A stretch of DNA of 64,000 nucleotides, from positions 688,355 to 752,354 of the forward strand of contig BCLD01000011.1 of assembly GCA_001600875.1 (NCBI GenBank), read 5' to 3'. A program made the position numbers and the translations under genes. This document shows positions 23,500-32,915 of the stretch, in pieces (the first letter of the stretch is position 1; each line of letters opens with the position of its first letter). Under the pieces are notes generated by a model that saw only the letters and a program-made list of their open reading frames with translations, did no database searches and had not been told where the DNA came from. Source of the stretch: Solicoccozyma terricola (Eukaryota; Basidiomycota; Tremellomycetes; Filobasidiales; Piskurozymaceae).

Positions 23500-25539
23500 C
23501 TAATCCACGTCATTCACAAGTCTCTCCTTCTCCGTCTTCCGCATTCGATCCTGCTCGTCATCCCCTCCTCCGACACCCGTGGCAGCAGCAGCACCCCACC
23601 TCTCACCTCTGCCTCCCTTCAACCACTCCCATTCCCCCTTCATATCAGACGCTACTTTGCCAATGTTGTCCCGGATCGATGCAGGTGTTGACACGGATGA
23701 TCCAGAGATCCGAGGTTGATGATGGACAAAGCCGGACGCTCGTCGACGAGATTGTAATTCAGTCGTTCTCCCATTTCCATCGTCAGACGAATCCGTAGCT
23801 GGATTCTCCTCTGCTGCTTGTGCGAACAACATTCGCGCTTCACTTTGAGATCCAGACCCTAATGTGGATCGTCTTGATAAACCCGACGCCCGAGGTTGAT
23901 TGCTGAGCAAGCTTTCCGCGGTTGGAGGACGTACCATGATCGAAGGTTTACGACGCGGTGGTGGCAACGGCATTGACAGTCGCATCTTTTGCATTTCCCG
24001 TGGTGGTGGCGCAGGTGGTGCTTTAGCAACGTAAATACCGGATGCCTGGGGTGGTGTTATTCGATTGGAGTTGGAACTTGAAGAAACGATACTGCTACCT
24101 TGTTCGAATGGATTGAGGGTGCTTGATTTCAATGCGAGAACACTCCCACTCCTTCTCCTACCACCAACACCGTCTGCCAGCTCGACACCATCTCCCATGC
24201 CAGAGCTAGCAGTTGATCCTCCAGTCGAATCAGGTATCAATTTGAAATCACCACTCCTCTTGATAACATGTACCAACGAACCAGAAGATGCAGAACCTGA
24301 TTTGTTATTAAGAGATCCAGACCTAGATCTCGCTAGATCAGCAGCCATCAACCCATCCTTTATCAACGGAGCCGTAGGATACGAAACGAACCCAGACGGT
24401 CCATTCGTGGGCGCTGCTAACAACCTACTTGGTCCAGCTGACAAAGAGGATGTAATAGATGCTGATTTAGTCGATGGTGTGAATTTAGCATGACGGCCAT
24501 CCTTGTCTTTTATGTCCAGTGCATGATGTCGAGGTGGTAGTGGTGGTGAAAATGGGGTTGAGCGAGGTTTGTCGAGAGGTGGCTTTGGTGATGACGTTGG
24601 CGTGGCACTACTGGTCGATTGCAATCGTTGTCTGAAGGGATTTGAGGATAGAGAGCGGGGTGAAAGTTCATCCATGTCTGAAGAAGGAGTCGCGGTATTG
24701 ATATTCCCCGGCTTGGGTGGGAGTGGGGGTGGTGCTGCTTTGGTTGCCGATTGGATCTTGGATTGAGCTGCTGGCGAAAATGGGTTAGGTGGATTGGTGA
24801 TGGTCAAAGGCGTGGTCGAGGTCGAGGTCGAGGTCTGGGATAGTGGTATCGAGATGTTCACCGTAGGTGGAGCCTCGGGTGGTAGTCGTCGGGTATTCAA
24901 ACCAAGGGTGTGAGGCGACGGTGTAGCATTTGCGCTGGATCGACCTGATATCGGCTCCTTAAGCCGATTCATAGATGTCCTCCTCCTCGGCTCATAGTTC
25001 GTGACAATGTTGTTAGCCTTGGCAGCATTAAGCGGTTCTATCTGCAAAAACACCAAGTCATCTTCCAGGTCCTTGACCGTCAATGTCTGGCGGGATCGAG
25101 CATGAGCGGCGAAACGTAGGATAGCAAAGATCTCGCCGATGGATAGACGAGATACCGGAAGGGAAGCGATACGGGAGATGAGCTGGGGTATGATGGACCA
25201 TCAGCATTGGATAAAGGGCCTATTTCACACTGTCACCCGATTCACCTGATCGACTAGACCTCCATCGACACCCAGCTCATCCACCATGAATTGCTTCACT
25301 ACCTGCTTTTCGACCTTGTCGTCAATCCCTTGACGATTGCTGTCGTGTTGCTTATTCGCTGACGAAGCAGCTTCTAAAATCTGGCCGAGGTAGGCATTAT
25401 AAAGATCGTACTCGGCTGGCGATAGCTAGTAGGGGGATTCGATCGATAGACCACAAATCAGTCGTAGCGCACGATGATATGTTTGCTCACCGATCGCACT
25501 TACCGCAGAGACGTCGAGCGCCGGTGAACGGAATCCCAT
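23500..25539 (-). CDS. EH-like domain, low-complexity protein
   Basis: Minus-strand exons are 25504-25539, 25246-25425 and 23500-25182, giving about 632 residues. The N-terminal ~110 residues look like a degenerate EH (EF-hand-like) helical domain: LSPAEYDLYNAYLGQIL, a long charged linker, VKQFMVDELGVDGGLVDQL and a second half LPVSRLSIGEIFAILRFAAHA. It resembles the N-terminal part of fungal Mvp1-type sorting nexins, but no PX domain follows. The remaining 500 residues are Ser/Pro/Thr-rich with short polyproline stretches (PPLPPKPG, PPAPPPRE) that could bind SH3 domains, and an acidic end. I do not recognise a specific orthologue; an endocytic or actin-patch adaptor role is inference. Confidence 0.7.
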
Positions 25540-25565
25540 GGAGAGGGGGCAGTATGTTGATGCTG

Positions 25566-25606
25566 ACGGTGAGGACGGTGAGGACGGTGAGGACGGTGAG
25601 GACGGT
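25566..25606. repeat. 9-bp tandem repeat just upstream of a start codon
   Basis: About four and a half copies of the unit ACGGTGAGG lie 27-67 bp upstream of the EH-like protein's start codon (minus strand), so they fall in its predicted 5' untranslated region or core promoter. Confidence 0.8.
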
Positions 25607-25826
25607 GGTGACCCGCACGCCTCGATGACGATCACTAGGCAAGTCCCTCTCATACCGGGATCACGTGGACGACTTGCGTTGTGCCTGTGGAACACCTCTC
25701 GTATGTAGATGTTATATGGACGTCATCTCGCTGGTTCGAGCGTAGTACTACATTATCGTATGGGTAACAGGGTTGTCAGGTAGGGATAGTACACGGTTGC
25801 ATGTGAATTAGGTGGGGTTCAAGGGT

Positions 25827-28800
25827 CTACTGATGCATTGGACTTCCCGGGCTTGCCGTGACGACCTGCTTCGCCAACGGGCTCTCGCCGAGCGGCTTCT
25901 TTCTTCTACCGAGCAGTGTCGAGCCGTTGAGGTCGAGTTCGAAGCCATTGCTTCTGCCCCCACGGCCACGATCCCGCTGACCGGCACGACCATCGTACAA
26001 CACCGCTTCGGCCTGACGACGATCCGCACCACCTCGTCCTTGATAATGTTGGACAGGTTGATCTTTAACACCGGCGGCAGCTTGAGCCTTCGCCTTGCCT
26101 CGATGCTCGTTGATCGTCTTGGCCACGATTTCTCCGTGCTTGCGTCGTGCATCCTCAATCTGAGCACGATCCTCCTCCTCTTCATCCTCCTCGTTGAGTC
26201 CCTGAAGTGCACCACGGAATCCAGCACCTTGTCCACCCCTTCTCGCTTCCTCTTCTTCCATTCGATGAACAGCGTAAGTGACATCGAATGCCTCCTTGAG
26301 CGCACCGACACCCGGTGATCGACCCTCACGATTACCAGCGCGGATCGAAGCGAGCAGTGGAGAGTCCATGGGGATGTTGCTGTTCTGTACGGGTGCTTGA
26401 CGCTGAGGAGGAACCTGAGACGCGTAAGCGGGTTTCTCGTTGCACCATGGGTGGGCTAGGAATTCATCAATGGAATATCGTTGGGTGGGGTCAACGCAGA
26501 GGAGATGTGTGATGAGGTCCTTGGCTGAAGTGAGGCAAGGTAAGGGTACGTCAGCATCAGAGCCAAAGTTGAGCTGATAAAAGAAACAAGTGCAACTCAC
26601 CTGAACTCGAAATGTCATCCCACCACGGGCTCAGGAAGGTGTAGTATCCACGTGCAACCTTCTCGGTCAGTACGCTGATACTCTCATCGTAGAAAGGAGG
26701 GAAACCACAGAGGAGAGTATAAAGGACACATCCGACAGCCCACAGATCGGTTGGCTTGCCATATCGCTATGCGGCGCCGATCAGACAAGTCAGTATTTGG
26801 CGTCCTTCGCAACATCAAAAGTCAAGTCAATTCACCTCGTCCTTTACGATCTCCGGCGCCGTATATCCAACAGTACCACAGGGGGTTTGCGTCACATCAT
26901 CCCAGATAACCTTAGACAGACCAAAGTCCGCGAGCTTGACGACTCCGATACCACCACCACCGATTCCGAGCTGGAACTCCCCTTCGTCCTCCTTCTCTTC
27001 GTCGTATTGACGGGAGATTGGATACTTTGAAGGGATGATGGGTATGCGATCGAAAAGCAGGTTTTCCGGTTTGATATCGCTGTGAGGGCGGTAATGCGTA
27101 AGGATAACGATGATTGATCGTGCCCAATTGTAGCACACTCACCGATGCACGACACCGCGCTCTTCGTGCAGATATCGAATGGCATGTGCCACCTGAAGAA
27201 TGACATGTCGAGCCAGGTCTTCGCTGAAATACGTGAGCTTCACAATCTGGTGGAATAATTCTCCTCCTTCCATGACTGGTTGTTGGACAACGTCAATCAG
27301 CACGAAAATGTGTGAAGGATCGCCTATCAACACTAACGTTCTAGGACCAAAAAGTAGTGCTCGTCGCTCTCGCTGAAGCTGATCAGCTTGATGATATTCG
27401 GGTGATTGGTTCCACGCATAATCTGAACTTCTTTGAGGATGTTTGCGCGCTGCGTAGATGGAAACAGGATGAGACTAGTCAGTCGATTTGCCACGACAAT
27501 GGCAGGCGAAAGAACGAAGAAGGGCTTGGTCTAGGAAGAGAACATTGCAACCAGAGGCCGCCTTATTCACCAGACATGGCTGGAAGGTGGTGGGGAAGGA
27601 GATGGGGAAACAAGAAAACCGCTACCAACCTCCGTAACCCTAGGCCTTTTCTTGAAGTTTGGATTCAGGTGCTTGTTGCCATTCTGGTATTATGGTTCGC
27701 GAGGATCGACGGAAAGAATAAAAGCGAGGAAGAACGAGGGAATTGCGTTTGTCAGTCGTCAGGTCGACCTTTTCGCTTGCGCAATATGGGAGTGAGATGT
27801 AGAAGATGGGGAGATATGACTGATAGCCGCTGTTTTGACGCCCATCATCACCGCGACGATATCGGGTTCTGGTTGCGTTCGCCACTCCACTCGACAAAGG
27901 GGCCATAGGGGCAAGAGTGGACGAGGTGTGGGTTTTGGATATGAAGGGTAGCGGTATCTCGTTTCCCCGGGGATGAATGACGGGAACGATGGGGATGACG
28001 GCGAGGATAGGATAGGGGTGGGCGACGAGAAAAACGACCGGGAACTCACCTGACTTGAATTCAATTCGAATTTACGAACAACCTTGACTGCCACTTTTTG
28101 ACCACTCGTCCTGTCCAGGGCTTTATAAACGTTGGAAAACGCTCCATCTCCCATCTTTTCAACAAGACGGAAACCTTCGAGACCCTGTACGAGTGGTTCA
28201 CAAGACGATCAATCAACATTTTTTTTTTTTTTTTTTTTTTCGTTGTCATCCAACTTGATTCTTCACACTCACAGCATATTGAGGCAGTTTCTCCCGTTGC
28301 TCTCGTTCTTCCCTAACAATCTGCTCCGCCTCACTTCGATAATCCGGTGAAACCATCGGTTCGGTCGTTTGTTTAGCTAGCGGTTTGAAAAAAAAAAAAA
28401 AAAACGATGATCCCCACCAAAAGAGAGTCATTCAGCCAAACGCTGCGTAGAGACAGTGAGAATGTATTTAACTGCTTACACTCACGCTCCGCGACGGTTC
28501 CTTTACCAGCTACACCACTGTACACGCCTTGCTGAGCTTGAGCAGGTACTTGTGCTTGTTGGCTTTGGCTTTGACTCTTGTTGGTTTTCGTGGCACTTCC
28601 ACCGGAAGAAGCTGTTGAATTAGTTCCGCCACCGTAATACCCTTGTTGGATGGTCGATGCGGTCGATGACTGATTCGGCGTCGTGTTGTTATTGTTGTCG
28701 TTGTTGTTTGTGGTAGGGAGTGAAGAGGGTTGTGGTGACGATTGAGCGTGTTTACCGTGTCGAATGAGGTCTGTTGAGAAAGGAATGGTGGGGTGAAAGG

Positions 28801-28951
28801 CGATGGTTCAACGATGACGAGTGTACGAGAAGCGTATAGGTCACAGACATTGGTAATAGCGACAAGCTCCGTCAGTTCACTCGATCTCAGGATGGGAGGT
28901 GCGAGGATTTCTCTTTGCAAACTCACTCTTGAAAGCGTCGATCACAGGCAT
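25827..28951 (-). CDS. Srk1/Rck2-like CaMK-family stress kinase
   Basis: This is a serine/threonine kinase of the Srk1/Cmk2 (fission yeast) and Rck2 (budding yeast) group, MAPKAP kinases acting below the Hog1/Sty1 stress MAP kinase. Minus-strand exons are 28927-28951, 28486-28770, 28273-28376, 28050-28184, 27338-27449, 27143-27275, 26836-27079, 26601-26766 and 25827-26524, about 633 residues. The start is [18 protein letters not shown], followed by a Gln/Asn-rich linker. Kinase motifs in order are [19 protein letters not shown] (lysine), [23 protein letters not shown], an acidic insert of about 35 residues before [22 protein letters not shown] and [13 protein letters not shown]. That insert with a GGGGIG motif is characteristic of this subfamily. 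The C-terminus is basic and ends near an SPGSP site. Intron 4 is 600 nt, about ten times the usual length. Confidence 0.92.
27450..28049 (-). other. Unusually long (600-nt) intron in the stress kinase gene
   Basis: The intron separates the exon ending ELNSSQ from the exon beginning [13 protein letters not shown]; the donor is GTGAGT at 28049 and the acceptor is at 27450. I see no conserved coding segment in it that would fit the kinase. Most introns in this window are 55-80 nt. Confidence 0.75.
28219..28240. repeat. 22-nt T homopolymer in kinase intron 3
   Basis: The run lies in intron 28185-28272; on the sense (minus) strand it reads as A. A second A/T run, 17 nt at 28388-28404, lies in the preceding intron close to its acceptor and reads as T on the sense strand. 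Confidence 0.85.
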
Positions 28952-29982
28952 GGTGTGTAGAATATAGCTGAAAGGAGGTGAGTCCAATCGATATGCAGTC
29001 TACGACTACGGACGTGGGGGGTGACGAGGGGTAGAAGGGGAATGTGAAGACGTCGAGATGGTCTGCTTTTGTGACCAGGGTGGTTCGAACAAACGACGGA
29101 CGATGTGGGATTTTTGGGGAAGATGACGTGACGCGAGATCGAGCAGACCTAGTCCAGTGCACTGGAAGATATTGACACCTGAGTGGCGTTGAATGCTGTC
29201 CTGTTCACGGGCGATCAAGTGCTATCGAGAATTGCGAGTGTTCCAACTTGAGATGGCAGGCGACCGTTCGTGTCAGCCGATCTGGGTAGCCTGCGCGGTG
29301 TTTGCTTATAACAACTGCTGGTGTCGTCGTCCTTGCCGTACCTGTCACAGTTGCGTTCAACTATCGATTGGTAATGGCGAAGTCTGAGACCCTTTGTTGA
29401 ACGTATACTTGTCTCCGGGGCGACGTTTAGTCTACTAATTGGCAGGAGTGCGGACCTACAGGAATGTCGTCATAAGCAAGACTGGACGACGCATCAAAGG
29501 CGGGGGTTGGAGCGAGGAGGCCGCCGACGACGTAGCCGGGGGGGACTTACTTGAGCTGTGTGTGTGTCGCTGCTGCTGCTGCCGGTGTGGTGGTGGTGGT
29601 GGTGGTGGACGTTGTCGCTGTGATGTTTCCCACCATGCGCTCATTCCGGGATGACGCTGGCGGAAAAGTGAGAAATAGAGTGTGGCGCAGTCACGTGATC
29701 TGACGTCACCGGCAGCCGCACAATCCGCGGTTTCATGTCGATCAAGCCCCGCTCAGTGGAACAACTAACTGCGCACCTGTTCTCTCGTAGCAACAGCACA
29801 TGAGATGCATAGCATTCCGTACAAAGGTCTCAAGAACTAAGAGAGAAAAAAAACACAATGGGACACTAAAAAAACCCCTTTCATCGTAACAAAACATCAA
29901 CTAAAGAGAACATGCAGCGACATTGAAGCTTTCCAAATAAAGTTTTGCGTTTGCTGAATAACCAGATGTCCATTTCTAAGCC
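28952..29982. other. Upstream region of the stress kinase gene
   Basis: About 1 kb lies between the kinase start and the stop of the next minus-strand gene. It contains a TCACGTGA/TGACGTCA composite element at 29691-29708 and a good 5' splice site in minus orientation (GTAAGTCC, at about 29549). The latter suggests a 5' untranslated exon or an alternative first exon beginning with an ATG at 29644, which I could not join to the kinase in frame with confidence. Confidence 0.45.
29691..29708. promoter_or_regulatory. Adjacent E-box and CRE palindromes
   Basis: TCACGTGA at 29691-29698 is followed after two bases by TGACGTCA at 29701-29708, the full cAMP-response-element palindrome bound by ATF/CREB bZIP factors. 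The pair is about 740 bp upstream of the stress kinase start. Confidence 0.45.
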
Positions 29983-31921
29983 TTAGTGGACAGCGCCGGG
30001 TGACATGAGCAATCCCTCGGCCTTCATCGCGGCGACATCTCCATACTGATCGACTTCGGTAGAAGCGAACTTGCGAGCTGATATCTTGTTCTCGAACAGG
30101 ATATCCAACTCTCCGTATGTCCTGCCCTTGACTTCTGGCAATCGGAAGTAGATCCTGCGAGACGACGAGGATAAGAGCATAAGAAAACGATCCGTAGACC
30201 CCAATAGTCCTTCCCAATCCTCCAACTCACCAGACAATGCAGAAAAAGTTCATTCCAGCCCAGAAGAAACCAGCCTTGGCACCCCAGTTCCATGCGGTAG
30301 TGTTCAACATTCGCGGTGTGACGATGTTGGCAAAAGCAATACCGACAACGTTGTATGCGTTTCGAGCCAAGACGATGGACTTTGGTCGAAGACGAGTCGA
30401 TGGAACCTCGGCGCAGAGACAATAACAGACTGGTCCAATGGTAAGATCGTAGATACCGGTGAATAAGAGCATGAAGGAACCGGCTGTCCAAGAAAGTCCT
30501 GCCGATGGCGTCGTTGGGATACCCATACCACCGATGATGATAAGGATGAAGAAGAGAGCGACGCATCCCCAGAGGTAAAGTGCACGACGACCGACGATGT
30601 TCATGAGGAACCACGAGGAGATGGTACCGACGGCACCGAGTGCGTATTGACCGATAGAGAATGTGAAGGCGTTCGAGGTAGACATACCGGCGTTGGTGTA
30701 GAAGTAAGAAGAGAGACCCATGAGAGGAGAACCGCAGAGAGTTTGAATCATCCAGACGCAGCAGACGATCTCCGTCCTTCTAAGCTCGACACCCTTGAAG
30801 CAATCGGCGTAGGTGGTACCGGCAGAAACCTGCTTCTCCATTTCGTTGGTGTGAATCATCATGGCCATTTGACGGTCACAGTCGCGTTGAGTGAAGCCGT
30901 CTGATCGAGCAAGTCGAATGAGAGAACGCTCAGCTTCAACGAGTTTACCCTTTCGAACCAACCACCAAGGAGATTCTGGAGCGAGGTAGCAACCGATGGC
31001 GATAGGTAATGGCCACACCCATTGAATCGCGTAAGGAATCTTGTAGCCCCATGCGTCATCTCGTGTAAGGAACGCCTTGAGGATACCAGCAGCGAGTAAT
31101 TGACCCAAGACCCAGCAGAGATTGACATATGTAGTGAGGTAGTGACGAAGAGCGACAGGACAGACTTCCGCACCGTAGACGGTAGTGATTGTTTGGAAGA
31201 CACCCCAGGAGAGACCCTGGCAAAAGTTACCGATGAGAAGGACGATCTTGTTGGGAGCGAAGAAGGGAATAAAGATGAAGGCAGCCATCATAGCGAGTGC
31301 GATGATGATGGTACCTCTGTAACCGATTCGCTCGGAGATGACACCAGCAGCTTGCAGACCGATGATTCCACCGACACCAGCGGCGTTCTGAAGACCGTTT
31401 TGCCAGTTGGCAGGGATTTCCAGCTTTCCATCGGCGCTCATTTCACCGAACTTTCGAAGGAATGCGGCTAGGGGGTAGGGAAATTACACACGTTAGCAGT
31501 CTTGCTTTAGGAATGCTGGAAGCAATCGCCGGGCAAACTCACGATAAGCAAAGAAGGGACCTTGCAATGCAGTGTCGTAACCTTCCATGATGATGGCAGT
31601 AGAAAGTAACAAACTCCATCCGATAGCCTTTGGATAGGTCTTGAACGCCGTCTTGACGCTCATCTGGGATTCACGGGCGGTAGCCTCGGAAGCTTCCCGA
31701 ACGAGGGTCTCGTAGTCCTCGACATTGGCAGCAACACCAGCAGCAATGCTAGCATCGATGTGAGCGACTCCATCGGCTGTGATGTTGACGTGGTCAACGT
31801 GGCCATGCTGGTCGTAGTGGACGTGCTGGACGTGCTCGACGTGTTCCGCAACCGGTGCGAACTTTTCGTCGATGGGAACTTCGGGATTACCGTTGTAGGC
31901 TAAGATCTTTTGATCAGACAT
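29983..31921 (-). CDS. Sugar/alpha-glucoside MFS transporter
   Basis: This is a plasma-membrane sugar:H+ symporter of the major facilitator superfamily, most like fungal maltose/alpha-glucoside permeases. Minus-strand exons are 31543-31921, 30231-31467 and 29983-30154, about 595 residues with twelve predicted membrane helices. Diagnostic segments are ASIIMEGYDTAL-type sequence (here AIIMEGYDTALQGPFFAY), GLQAAGVISERIGYRG, ALRHYLTTYVNLCWVLGQ, the PESPWWLVRKGK signature, SSWFLMNIVGRRALYLWG, PSTRLRPKSIVLARNAYNV and IYFRLPEVKGRTYGELDILFE after the last splice. The N-terminal cytosolic segment is unusually His-rich (about nine His between residues 25 and 46). No maltase gene is nearby, so the substrate is not proven by context. 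Confidence 0.92.
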
Positions 31922-32915
31922 GTTGAGACGGGTTGGGCGTGCGTGAGTGACCTAGGCGTGGTACTCGGAAGTTGGATAAGGAGAAGGTGATCCTGAGCCT
32001 GTGAAGTGCTTGGTGAGGAAAGAGTCTAGCAAGTACGGTGCCATGGTGAGCTTGCCATATATACATGAGACGACGGGCCCTTACCGACGTGCGGCCGACA
32101 TCTGGTTTGGTGTAGCGCCGTTCGTATGGGGCTGCTCCGGCGAGATTGTTGTCCTATTGTGCTGGGGTGTCCGCTTCCAGGAACGCGATCGGGAGGAGGA
32201 TGTGCAGCTGACCGTGCACATCTCCGGCAAAACTACGGGCAGCGCGAACGCGGGGACAGTTGGGGGCGCAGCTGGGGATACAGGAAACAGGAAACAGGGA
32301 AAACCCCCGAAAAATACATTGATATCGCTCTCGATTTTCTCGCGGGAAACCGAGGGGGAAAGCATCCGGAGCTGGGGGTAGGGCTGTTCGGCGAGGGCGA
32401 CAACCGGCGAATCGTCGGCGGCAGACCGACCATCACTGCTGGCCCCACACCTTGGACCCAATTGGCGCCATGTGGTGTTTGCTTCGAGCGGTTTTCAAAA
32501 ATACCGGTGACGATACTGACGTGCAGACAGCTCGGCGTTGGGCGTTGTTGATCCTAGTTAGACAGGATCAAGCAACATTTCATCTGTGCTTGTCCCCCCC
32601 CCCCCNCCCCCCCTTCGAGCCTTTTCAACGTGCGGGTCACAGGGGTATGCCCAAACAAGCTGCTGCTACGACACCCACTAGTACAGTTCTCTCTCAAGCC
32701 CAAAAAATCACGTCGTGCTACTACGACACAATAAAACGTTCAAGTTTCAAGAAACTTCCAAGAAAATGGCCTTCATCGTCCGGTACATGCAGCCGTCGGA
32801 ACCAGCGATGCAGCTGTAGCATTGTAGTAACTGCGTTATTTCCAGCGATACGTGATGACATCATATCAGCGCTGTTTGAATTTCGACTTTCATGGAACCC
32901 CCATTATTCATTTAC
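31922..32915. other. Sugar transporter upstream region
   Basis: Nearly 1 kb separates the transporter start from the end of the next minus-strand gene. It contains a C run with one undetermined base at 32606. The plus-strand open frame across 32452-33141 passes through that base and overlaps the glucanase coding end in antisense, so I do not call it a gene. Confidence 0.6.
32594..32613. repeat. C homopolymer containing an undetermined base
   Basis: A 20-nt C run carries a single N at 32606. This is the only ambiguous base in the window and shows that assembly or polishing failed within the homopolymer. Confidence 0.9.

Noticed and set aside
29456..29644. 62-codon minus-strand frame starting MSAWWETSQRQR
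   Set aside because: It has an ATG and a good donor, so it may be an upstream exon, but I could not join it in frame to the kinase; the downstream start MPVIDAFKN fits the family better.
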